A stretch of DNA of 13,843 nt from an uncultured Prevotella sp. Its GTDB lineage: Bacteria > Bacteroidota > Bacteroidia > Bacteroidales > Bacteroidaceae. The DNA is taken from the NCBI GenBank assembly GCA_900553155.1, contig USCM01000025.1, positions 1-13,843 of the forward strand, given 5' to 3'. Position 1 is the stretch's first letter. Every line of letters starts with the position of its first letter. Positions 6,123-13,843 of this stretch are shown here, in pieces. The notes beneath the pieces are model-generated. The model made no database searches. It saw only the letters and a list, made by a program, of their open reading frames with translations, and had not been told where the DNA came from. The position numbers and the translations under genes were made by a program.

Positions 6123-7127
6123 ATGAAGAAAATCTTTACTCTCCTTGTTGCCATACTGTCGGCAACAACCATGATGGCACAGATGCATGGTGCTTTGAAG
6201 TTTGTTGGTGCCTCTACAATGCAGGTATCTACCCAGAACCTCTCAAGTCCAAGCGACACCATATCATTCGTTATGAACGATATGACATCAGGCGATATAA
6301 CGCTGCCCGAGATGAAGGGTATGGCTACAATACCGTCGTTCACCATCAAGGGAGCCACCTTCTCTATGGGAACCAACCACGTTGTTGAGTTTGCCGACCA
6401 GCAGTTTGCGTCTACCGTAACAGTTAATGGTGCCGAGAAGAAGATAACAGGCACATCGCTCAGCGGAACCTATAATATGGCAGACAACTCGTTCTCGCTT
6501 ACAGCCGTGTTCACTTATGGCTCAATGCCTATGCCTATAACATACAGTGTCAAGGGCTACTACGTAAAGGCAGTGTCTGGCGCCATAAGCGTGACGGTAG
6601 GCGGTGCTTACACATACGACAACTCTAACGTTACGTACAACCTGCGCAAGTATAAGGATGGCGACGTGGAGAAGCTCGATGTAGAGGTGCCTTACTATAC
6701 CCTCGACAACACCGTTATGGGCAACCTCAGCCTGGGCAAGTATGTTGTAAAGGGCCTTCTATACGACGAGGCAAAGGGTGGTTTCTACCGCGACTATGCC
6801 AACGACGGACTCTCCTTCCACTTTACAGCCGTTAAGGGCGACAAGAAGACAATGGATGGCGACTATACTTTCAACACCGAAAAGCCCAACAACATCCTCG
6901 TTAAGTACAACGGCACATCGGTAGAGCAGATAGTCAATACATTCCAGATAGGTACCATGCCTATGGGCGTTGTCTCTACCTTCAGCACCAGTACCACCGG
7001 CATCAACGGTGTACACGTAGCTAATAAGCCTAACGACGGCAAGATGTACAACCTTGCAGGACAGCGTGTGGGCGACGACTATAAGGGTATTGTGATTGTA
7101 AACGGAAAGAAATATCTTAAGAAGTAA
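6123..7127 (+). CDS. Secreted calycin-like domain protein with C-terminal sorting-like tail
   Basis: 334 residues. Residues 1-19 form a signal peptide (MKKIFTLLVAILSATTMMA, then Q). The mature part is beta-rich with alternating polar and hydrophobic residues and reads as two lipocalin/calycin-like barrels, about 22-147 and 152-288; the pairs GSMPMPITYSV (133-143) and GTMPMGVVSTF (277-287) close each. A separate tail (293-334) has MYNLAGQRV then KGIVIVNGKKYLKK, a pattern common at the ends of Bacteroidales secreted proteins and reminiscent of, but shorter than, T9SS sorting domains. It is the first gene of the haem operon and its stop directly abuts the HmuY-like ATG, so it likely has an accessory role in haem binding or surface display. 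Its ligand is unknown. Confidence 0.75.
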   Translation: MKKIFTLLVAILSATTMMAQMHGALKFVGASTMQVSTQNLSSPSDTISFVMNDMTSGDITLPEMKGMATIPSFTIKGATFSMGTNHVVEFADQQFASTVTVNGAEKKITGTSLSGTYNMADNSFSLTAVFTYGSMPMPITYSVKGYYVKAVSGAISVTVGGAYTYDNSNVTYNLRKYKDGDVEKLDVEVPYYTLDNTVMGNLSLGKYVVKGLLYDEAKGGFYRDYANDGLSFHFTAVKGDKKTMDGDYTFNTEKPNNILVKYNGTSVEQIVNTFQIGTMPMGVVSTFSTSTTGINGVHVANKPNDGKMYNLAGQRVGDDYKGIVIVNGKKYLKK

Positions 7128-7919
7128 ATGAACATTCGTACATTCTGCCATGCAGTGTGGGTGTCTTTGGTTGGCATTTGCGCCATTGGGCTTACATCAT
7201 GCACCGGCATCTTTGACGACATATACGATCAACCACAAAATGAGCTGGCCCCTGCAAAGGGTCAGCTTATTGTTGATGCTACAAGCTGGACCAACTGGTA
7301 CTACATCGACCTCAAGCACTTGCAGCAGCTAACAGAGGCTGGCGACGACAAAGCCTTGCTCAAGGCGCAAACCGAGCACGAGGCTTGGCCAATACCGATG
7401 ACGCTTACCGGCGAGAGCGACGGCCACTCGGGACAATACCTCTACTGGTTTGACGTGCTTGGAGAGGGTATCGACCACAACGAGTTTCGCTCGTACACGC
7501 CGTGCGACGCCCAGCCCGAACCTGCCGAATGGACCTTTGCAATACACCGCAACAACGTGCGCACCAACGGCGGAGCCGTATTGAAGACTCAGTATACGTC
7601 GATGGACCAGTTGCCCCAATCGAGCGAAGCCTTCAAGAACGAGACGTTTGTGGAGGACGAGTGGAGCGAGAAGGAGGTGTGGGACAATCAGGACCAGATG
7701 CTCTTGGGGCTTGTACCCTCGCAAGGCATAAACATCAACACCGTGCTGTCGTCGTGGTTAGAGTTCAAGTTTAATATTCCGCCCGATTATATTCCCGACA
7801 GCCATGTCTTTATTTTGCGTCTTAAGGACGGCACCTATGCCGCATTGCAGCTTGCCAACTATCTGTCGCCGGCAGGCAAGAAGTGCTGGCTCACAATCAA
7901 TTACAAATATCCGTATTAA
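7128..7919 (+). CDS. hmuY: HmuY-family haem-binding lipoprotein
   Basis: 263 residues. The N-terminus is a lipoprotein signal: hydrophobic core then LTSC with Cys25 as the lipidated residue, so it is anchored to the outer membrane. HmuY features are visible: VDATSWTNWYYIDL (49-62), WTFAIHRNNVRTNGGA (135-150) and the closing RLKDGTYAALQL...LTINYKYPY (231-263). HmuY captures haem from host proteins and passes it to the HmuR receptor. The P. gingivalis protein holds haem with two histidines 32 residues apart; here Met159 and Met191 lie in the expected region with the same spacing, suggesting Met-Met ligation as in other Bacteroidetes homologues. The ligand assignment is inference. It starts on the base after the upstream stop and ends nine bases before the receptor gene, in one operon. 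Confidence 0.85.
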   Translation: MNIRTFCHAVWVSLVGICAIGLTSCTGIFDDIYDQPQNELAPAKGQLIVDATSWTNWYYIDLKHLQQLTEAGDDKALLKAQTEHEAWPIPMTLTGESDGHSGQYLYWFDVLGEGIDHNEFRSYTPCDAQPEPAEWTFAIHRNNVRTNGGAVLKTQYTSMDQLPQSSEAFKNETFVEDEWSEKEVWDNQDQMLLGLVPSQGININTVLSSWLEFKFNIPPDYIPDSHVFILRLKDGTYAALQLANYLSPAGKKCWLTINYKYPY

Positions 7920-7928
7920 TAGACATAT

Positions 7929-9894
7929 ATGGTCAAGAGATACTCTTTGCTCTTTATATCTGGTTGCCTGCCACTGCTCGCTGCGGCTCAGGTGCAGCAC
8001 GGCTCGGTTGTTGCAGAAACCCAACTCGACTCCATCTTCCGTCAGTACGACCTCGACGAGGTAGTAGTTACAGGCACGCGCACCCCGAAGTTTCTTAAGG
8101 ACACCCCCATACAGACACGCGTCATCACCTCTGCCGACATTGCCAAGCTCGACGCCACCAACGTGCAGGACCTCCTTCAGCAGGAGTTGCCAGGTGTAGA
8201 GTTTTCGTACTCAATGAACCAGCGTACCCACCTCAACTTCTCTGGATTTGGCGGACAGAGCATACTCTTCCTCGTGGACGGCGAGCGTCTTGCCGGTGAG
8301 ACAATGGACGATGTAGACTTTACGCGCCTTACGATGGACAACGTGGAGCGCATAGAGATTGTAAAGGGTGCGGCATCGGCACTTTACGGCAGCAGCGCGT
8401 CGGGCGGCGTGATAAACATCATCACCAAACCTCAACGGACGTCTTGGCAAGCACGGCGAGCAGCGCTACGGCGCAACGCTCGGACTGAGCGGCAAGCATT
8501 GGAGCAACCTGCTATCAGCCAACTATAATGCCAAGGACAACTACTCGGTAGAGAGCGCAGCCAATCCTGTAACACGTGTAATATCAACCATATATGGCGA
8601 CAAGACCGTCAACACACGCGAGCAACTGACGTGGACCCCGTCGTCGGCGCTTAGCTTTACGGGTAGGGCAGGCTACTTCTTCCGCGAGACAACCCGCACC
8701 ATAGGGCAGCCCGAACGCTACCGCGACTTCAGCGGCGGATTGCGTATGAACTGGACTATGTCGGCTTTCGACCAGTTGCGCCTTAACTATTTGTTCGACC
8801 AGTACGACAAGTCGAACTATCAAACTGTGCGCCGCCTTGACATACGCTCGTACAGCAACGTGCAGAACACGGTGCGTGCATTGTATAGCCACGAGTTTGA
8901 GGGAGGCGACGTGCTTACCGTCGGTTCCGACTATATGCACGACTATCTCTTTAACCCCTATCTTGAGGGGTCATCGTGCGAGCAAGATTGCTTCGACGTG
9001 TTTGCCCAATACGACTGGATGGTAAGTAACAAGGTGGAGATAGTGGGAGCCTTGCGGTACGACTACTTCTCGGATGGAAGCCAGTCGAACGTAACGCCAA
9101 AGCTCAATCTGTGCTATCGTCCCACACGCCGTCTGACGTTGCGTGCCGGATATGGCATGGGCTTCCGCGCCCCGACGCTTAAGGAGAAATACTACAACTT
9201 CGATATGGTAGGCATCTGGATTGTGGAGGGCAACAAGGACCTTAAGGCAGAGAAGAGCCACAACTTCAACCTCTCTGCCGAATACGTCCGCGGCCATTAC
9301 GACTTTACGGCATCCGTATACTATAACCTTGTGCATAACAAGCTTTCCACGGCGGCGCCCTACTTCAAGTCGGCCACCGACAAGTTGCCGTATCTTCCCT
9401 ATGCCAACCTCGACAACTACAGCGTGTGCGGAGGCGAGGTAGGGGTGCAAGCCCGTTGGGACAATGGCTTGTCGGCACGCTTGACATACGCCTACACCAA
9501 GGAGCACCTGCCCAAGGACAAGGAGGGCAACACCATAAACAACCAGTACATCCCGGCGCGCGAGCATGCGCTCAATGTGCGTGCCGACTACGACCACCGT
9601 TTCTCCAAGCATTATGCCTTGAGCCTCGGCATCAACGGCCGTGCTATGTCGGGCACAAGCAACGTGGAGTATAAGAACTACTACGATGTGGCTGAGGGTA
9701 CGATAAGGGTAGATTATCCGGCGTATACCATGTGGAAGCTGTCTGCCACACACACAATAGGCAAAGCGATAAAGCTGACAACAGCCTTGGACAATCTCTT
9801 CAACTACCGTCCAAAGTACTATTATCTCAACTGTCCGCTTACTGATGGCATAAACTTCCAGGTTGGAGTGTCGATAGACATAGACAAGTTCTAA
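7929..9894 (+). pseudogene. HmuR-like TonB-dependent haem receptor, interrupted by one frameshift
   Basis: Frame one encodes residues 1-168: signal peptide (1-20), TonB box DEVVVTGTRTP (43-53) and the plug domain with FLVDGERL and the closing SGGVINIITK. It then leaves frame near 8430-8436 and hits a stop at 8526-8528. The barrel continues one frame over (NGRLGKHGEQRYG onward) to the stop at 9892-9894, ending in the expected terminal Phe. Dropping one base or restoring two gives 654-655 residues, normal for HmuR-type receptors. In the barrel, FRAP is present, but the following NPDL box reads NKDL, and the segment between them has Met (NFDMVGIW) and no His. The protein would import haem across the outer membrane with TonB energy, fed by the HmuY-like protein. 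All other parts are intact, so recent mutation or sequence error is likely. Confidence 0.85.
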
Positions 9895-9923
9895 TTTTTC
9901 TTTTCTTTCTACAATAATTGCAG

Positions 9924-9984
9924 CATTGGTACGTTATAAATAATGTAATATTACACAATACATTATTAAGATAACGTACCAATG
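9924..9984. repeat. 61-base inverted repeat ending on the ruvA start codon
   Basis: CATTGGTACGTTAT (9924-9937) is the exact reverse complement of ATAACGTACCAATG (9971-9984), whose last three bases are the ruvA ATG. Nested inside, AATAATGTA (9939-9947) pairs exactly with TACATTATT (9959-9967), and GTAATATTAC (9945-9954) is a palindrome. As RNA this would fold into a long hairpin that hides the start codon; as DNA it could be a regulator site. No T-run follows. It is also the only dyad between the receptor stop and ruvA. Confidence 0.8.
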
Positions 9985-10596
9985 ATTGATTATATTAAAG
10001 GCGAACTGGCAGAGCTTACTCCGGTTCAGGCTGTTGTGGAGGCATACGGTGTAGGTTATGCCATGAATATATCCCTTAACACATACGAGGCAATACAGGG
10101 CAAGAAGGACGTAAAGCTGTATGTACACGAGAGTCTTGTCACTGGCGGCCGCGACGACAGCTACACCTTTTTTGGCTTCGCCTCCAAGCAGGAGCGCGAC
10201 CTTTACCGTTTGCTTATAACCGTGTCGGGTGTAGGTGCCAACACAGCACGTATGATTCTTTCGTCGGCGTCTCCAGCCGAACTTGCCAATGCCATATCCA
10301 CCGGCAACGAGCGTCTGCTTAAGGGTGTAAAGGGCATCGGACTTAAGACGGCGCAGCGCATCATCGTCGACCTTAAGGACAAGATACTGTCGCTTGGCAT
10401 TGCCCAGGAGGTATCGGCAGGCACCGTGGCAGGCTCTACCATCCCCGTCGACGTGCGCGACGAGGCTGTTGCAGCCCTCACCATGCTTGGCTTCTCGCCG
10501 GCTCCTACCGCCAAGGTTGTCACCGCCATACTTACCGACGACGCTTCGCTTACGGTAGAGCAAGTGGTGAAGCTGGCGCTCAAGCAGATAAAGTAA
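9982..10596 (+). CDS. ruvA: Holliday junction branch migration protein RuvA
   Basis: 204 residues, normal length. RuvA binds four-way DNA junctions as a tetramer and loads the RuvB helicase for branch migration in recombination and repair. The protein shows the OB-fold domain I (about 1-62, starting MIDYIKGEL and including YTFFGF), two helix-hairpin-helix motifs (VSGVGA at 81-86; VKGIGLKTAQRII at 116-128) that grip DNA backbone, a short hinge (about 139-157), and the RuvB-binding domain III (158-204, EAVAALTMLGF). The canonical N-terminus supports the ATG at 9982, although it lies inside an inverted repeat and has no visible Shine-Dalgarno. sprA follows after 85 bases, an order common in Bacteroidetes. 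No clear promoter was found upstream. Confidence 0.97.
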   Translation: MIDYIKGELAELTPVQAVVEAYGVGYAMNISLNTYEAIQGKKDVKLYVHESLVTGGRDDSYTFFGFASKQERDLYRLLITVSGVGANTARMILSSASPAELANAISTGNERLLKGVKGIGLKTAQRIIVDLKDKILSLGIAQEVSAGTVAGSTIPVDVRDEAVAALTMLGFSPAPTAKVVTAILTDDASLTVEQVVKLALKQIK

Positions 10597-10681
10597 TCTT
10601 GCTTGCACACAATAATATATATACAAATACGTTATTATATAATTAATTGTATACCAACAATAGCGTCAGTAAAAAGGATTA

Positions 10682-13600
10682 ATGAATTTGCTCAACAATA
10701 TAATAAAGCCATTACTTAACTTACATATCCGTGTCTTTTCGGTTCGAACGTTAGTCGTCGTCCTTGTGATGTCGACCATAGCTGCGTATGCCATGACGCA
10801 GACACCTCTGCGCTTGTCGCAGCAACGCAGGCGCGCGGCGGCAGAGCAGCGTAGGGCTGCCGATGCCACCCAGAAGCAAGCCGATGCCAAGAACCATAAG
10901 GACACGCTTGCCGTAACGGCGCAACCGTTGCTTGCCGACGACGACTCCATACCCGACTCGCTATTGCATCCGCGCTGGCAGATACAGCGCACGCTGCCTA
11001 TAACTCTCGACGACCTATCGCAGGGCGCCGCCGACCTCAAACGCCCCGACAACCTTAAGCAGCAGGTAGAGTATAACGACTCTATCGACCGATACGTCAT
11101 TGGCTCCAAGATATCCGATACGTACATCAATGCCCCGGTGATGATGACGGCACAGGAGTATATGAAGTGGAGCGAGCGCAAGCTGATGCAAGACTTCTTC
11201 CGCAAGAAGAACGACGAGATATACCAAGCCAAGGGCAAGGAGAAGTTCGACTTTACCGATATGCACTTCGACCTCGGTCCGGCAGAGAAGATCTTTGGTC
11301 CGGGTGGTGTGCGCATCAAGACTCAGGGTACAGCCGAGCTTAAGTTTGGCGCAACGATGAAGAACATCGACAACCCGTCGCTGCCGGTGCGCAACCGCAA
11401 GACCACCACTATGGACTTTGACGAGAAGGTGAACCTTAACCTCAACGGACGTGTTGGCGATAAGGTAAACCTCAACCTCAACTATAACACCGACGCAACC
11501 TTCGACTTTGACGCCCAGAGCCTTAAGCTTAAGTACGACGGCAAGGAAGACGAGATAGTGAAGCTGGTTGAGGCTGGCAACGTGTCGTTTCCCTCCAACT
11601 CGTCGTTGATAAAGGGAGCCTCGTCGCTCTTCGGTCTGCGTACCGACTTGCAGTTTGGCAAGTTGAAGCTACAACTCGTGGCTTCGCAGAAGAAGTCGTC
11701 TACCAAGAGCGTGTCGTCAAAGGGTGGCAAGCAGTTTACCCCGTTCGAGATAGCTGCCGCCAACTACGAGGACAACCGCCACTTCTTCTTGGCGCAGTAC
11801 TTCCACGACCGCTACGACGAGTCGATGCGAAGTCTGCCCAACCTTACATCCGGAGTGAAGATAAACCGTGTAGAGATATGGGTGACCAACAAGACAGGAA
11901 CCACCGCCAACACCCGTAACATCATCGCCCTTACCGACTTGGGCGAAAACCGCACTGTGTCTAATCAGCAGTGGGGTGTGACGGGGCAGCCCGTACCGTC
12001 AAACGCCGCCAACTCGGAGTACTCGTCGATGACGTCGCAGTATGTTGCCGCACGTAATATTGACGAGACATCAACCGTGCTCGACGGTATACCGGGATTT
12101 CATGGAGGCAGCGACTACGAGAAGCTTGAGAAGGCCCGACTGCTCAATTCGTCCGAGTATACGGTCAACACGTCGCTTGGATATGTATCGCTTAAGACAC
12201 AGCTGCAAACCGACCAGGTGCTTGCCGTGGCATACGAGTATACCTACGGCGGACAGACCTATCAGGTGGGCGAGTTTGCGAGCGACATCACCGACGCCTC
12301 GCAAGCACTCTTCGTAAAGTCGCTTAAGAACACCTCCAACAATCCGCAGCAAGGCAACTGGGGCTTGATGATGAAGAACGTGTACTATCTTGCTTCATCG
12401 GTAGAGAAGGAGAAGTTTCGTCTCGACGTCAAGTTCCAGAGCGATACGGCAGGTGTATACCTTACCTATATTCCCGAGCCACAGGTTAAGGACCAGACTA
12501 TCATAAAGCTCCTTGGTGCCGACCGACTGGACAACAACAATAAGGCACACCCCAATGGCTACTTCGACTATGTTGAAGGCTACACCGTCTCTAACGGTCG
12601 TGTGTTCTTCCCCGTAGCCGAGCCTTTCGGCAAGTATATGTACAACTACCTCGTCAGTAGGGGAGTGGCAGCCGACCAGGCGTCCAAGTATGCCTTTACC
12701 GAACTGTACGACTCTACCAAGACTGTGGCAAAACAGATAGCCGAGAAGGACAAGTATGTGCTTATGGGCCAGTTCCGTGGCACATCCGCCAACGTCATAT
12801 CTACCGGAGCCTACAACATTCCGCAAGGTTCGGTGGTGGTAACGGCAGGCGGTATAACCCTTGCCGAGGGTACCGACTACTCGGTAGACTACTCGGGCGG
12901 CGAGGTGACAATACTCAACCAGAGCATCATCGACGCCGGAACACAGGTGAACGTGTCGCTTGAGAGCAACACCGACTATGCCCAGCAGCGCAAGACGATG
13001 TTCGGTATGAACTGGGAGTACGACTTCTCGAAGAACTTCCAGCTGTCGGGTACCATACAGCATCTGTCCGAACAGGCGCTTACCAACAAGGTGAATATGG
13101 GCAGCGAACCGCTAAACAACACCCTGTGGGGTCTTAACATCAACTGGAAGAAGGAGAGCCAGTGGCTCACCAACATGCTCGACAAGTTGCCCTTCCTGCA
13201 CCTTACGCAGCCCTCGCAGATATCGTTTACGGGCGAGTTTGCCCAGCTTATAGCCGGACAGAGCAGCGGAACGCAGGACAACGCATCGTATATAGACGAC
13301 TTTGAGGAAGCCAAGAACACTATAGACGTAAGCACACCGACGTCGTGGATATTGTCGTCGGTGCCGTCGATGTTCCCCGAGTCGTCCGACAAGAGCACGT
13401 TGCGCTCTGGCTTCAACCGCTCGCTAATGGCGTGGTACTACATCGACCCACTATTTACACGCCGCTCGTCGTCGCTCACACCAGGGCATATCAAGAGCGA
13501 CCTCGACCAGCTTAGCAACCATTATGTGCGCGAGATATACGTAAGCGAGCTGTTCCCTAACCGCGACCAGAGCGCTTACAACGGCTCAACATCAACCATC

Positions 13601-13843
13601 AATGTGCTAAACCTTGCTTATTATCCCAACGAGCGAGGCCCGTACAACTTCAACCCCGACCTCAATGCCGACGGAACGCTCAATAATCCGCAGCAGCACT
13701 GGGGCGGCATGATGCGCAAACTCGACACCAACGACTTTGAGGCAGCCAACATCGAGTATGTCGAGTTTTGGATGCTCGACCCCTTTATCTATACCCGTCA
13801 GCAAGGACAGGCATCCGATTATGGCGGCGACTTCTACATCAAT
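10682..13843 (+). CDS. sprA: T9SS outer-membrane translocon SprA (Sov), N-terminal part
   Basis: The frame is open for 1054 codons from ATG 10682 to the window end with no stop. SprA/Sov proteins are about 2400-2500 residues, so roughly 40 percent is present. SprA is the very large outer-membrane beta-barrel that exports type IX secretion (and gliding) substrates. Seen here: a membrane-crossing signal sequence with a long N-region (core TLVVVLVMSTIAAYA, 23-37), a charged Gln/Ala/Arg-rich linker (about 45-75), then the conserved SprA N-terminal block including GPGGVRIKTQGTAELKFGA (about 206-224), KVNLNLNYNT (about 261-270), and long runs of barrel-like alternating strands; YIDDFEEAKN near 870-880 is also family-typical. 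AAAAAGG-like purines at 10671-10677 precede the ATG. It sits 85 bases after ruvA. The same organism's secreted proteins with C-terminal tails could be clients. Confidence 0.95.
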   Translation, partial: MNLLNNIIKPLLNLHIRVFSVRTLVVVLVMSTIAAYAMTQTPLRLSQQRRRAAAEQRRAADATQKQADAKNHKDTLAVTAQPLLADDDSIPDSLLHPRWQIQRTLPITLDDLSQGAADLKRPDNLKQQVEYNDSIDRYVIGSKISDTYINAPVMMTAQEYMKWSERKLMQDFFRKKNDEIYQAKGKEKFDFTDMHFDLGPAEKIFGPGGVRIKTQGTAELKFGATMKNIDNPSLPVRNRKTTTMDFDEKVNLNLNGRVGDKVNLNLNYNTDATFDFDAQSLKLKYDGKEDEIVKLVEAGNVSFPSNSSLIKGASSLFGLRTDLQFGKLKLQLVASQKKSSTKSVSSKGGKQFTPFEIAAANYEDNRHFFLAQYFHDRYDESMRSLPNLTSGVKINRVEIWVTNKTGTTANTRNIIALTDLGENRTVSNQQWGVTGQPVPSNAANSEYSSMTSQYVAARNIDETSTVLDGIPGFHGGSDYEKLEKARLLNSSEYTVNTSLGYVSLKTQLQTDQVLAVAYEYTYGGQTYQVGEFASDITDASQALFVKSLKNTSNNPQQGNWGLMMKNVYYLASSVEKEKFRLDVKFQSDTAGVYLTYIPEPQVKDQTIIKLLGADRLDNNNKAHPNGYFDYVEGYTVSNGRVFFPVAEPFGKYMYNYLVSRGVAADQASKYAFTELYDSTKTVAKQIAEKDKYVLMGQFRGTSANVISTGAYNIPQGSVVVTAGGITLAEGTDYSVDYSGGEVTILNQSIIDAGTQVNVSLESNTDYAQQRKTMFGMNWEYDFSKNFQLSGTIQHLSEQALTNKVNMGSEPLNNTLWGLNINWKKESQWLTNMLDKLPFLHLTQPSQISFTGEFAQLIAGQSSGTQDNASYIDDFEEAKNTIDVSTPTSWILSSVPSMFPESSDKSTLRSGFNRSLMAWYYIDPLFTRRSSSLTPGHIKSDLDQLSNHYVREIYVSELFPNRDQSAYNGSTSTINVLNLAYYPNERGPYNFNPDLNADGTLNNPQQHWGGMMRKLDTNDFEAANIEYVEFWMLDPFIYTRQQGQASDYGGDFYIN

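Noticed and set aside
10619..10653. Inverted repeat between ruvA and sprA (TATACAA...TTGTATA)
   Set aside because: Only seven bases per arm in very AT-rich sequence; expected by chance.

Overview
The window looks like chromosomal DNA from a Bacteroidales bacterium, most likely Prevotellaceae or a close relative. Four upstream regions carry the Bacteroidetes promoter pattern (a TTG-type -33 element and TAnnTTTG at -7). ruvA is followed directly by sprA, the outer-membrane translocon gene of the type IX secretion system (T9SS) found in this phylum. A HmuY-type haem lipoprotein sits beside a TonB-dependent receptor. Every supported protein gene is on the + strand.

Layout. (1) 1-1831: the 3' end of a ROK-family sugar kinase/regulator gene, then a secreted protein with two tandem ThuA-like domains. 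(2) 1832-2394: a 563-base gap with a promoter, a probable short structured RNA ending in a strong intrinsic terminator, a nested palindrome, and a second promoter. (3) 2395-4702: a sulfur-assimilation pair, metY (O-acetylhomoserine sulfhydrylase) and cysK (cysteine synthase). cysK is broken by one frameshift. (4) 4703-5025: a large hairpin, a 22-base periodic repeat, a 113-base element with inverted ends, and a promoter. (5) 5026-6003: an eight-helix membrane protein of unknown function with an apparent internal duplication. (6) 6123-9894: a haem-acquisition operon of calycin-like secreted protein, HmuY-like lipoprotein and HmuR-like TonB-dependent receptor. The receptor is also split by one frameshift. 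(7) 9982-13843: ruvA, whose start codon lies in the arm of a 61-base inverted repeat, then the first 1054 codons of sprA, which runs off the window.

Working together. MetY and CysK both use sulfide to build homocysteine and cysteine from acetylated homoserine and serine. The haem cluster is read as a surface lipoprotein that captures haem and passes it to the outer-membrane receptor, with the calycin-like protein as a secreted accessory. SprA forms the T9SS outer-membrane channel, and its pairing with ruvA is syntenic rather than functional. The ROK/ThuA pair suggests sugar metabolism.

No phage, integrase, CRISPR, tRNA or rRNA was seen. The least explained parts are the structured RNA before metY, the ruvA start-codon inverted repeat, the two 22-base periodic repeats after metY and cysK, and the unrecognised membrane protein. 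The two frameshifts move the frame in the same direction and may be assembly errors.
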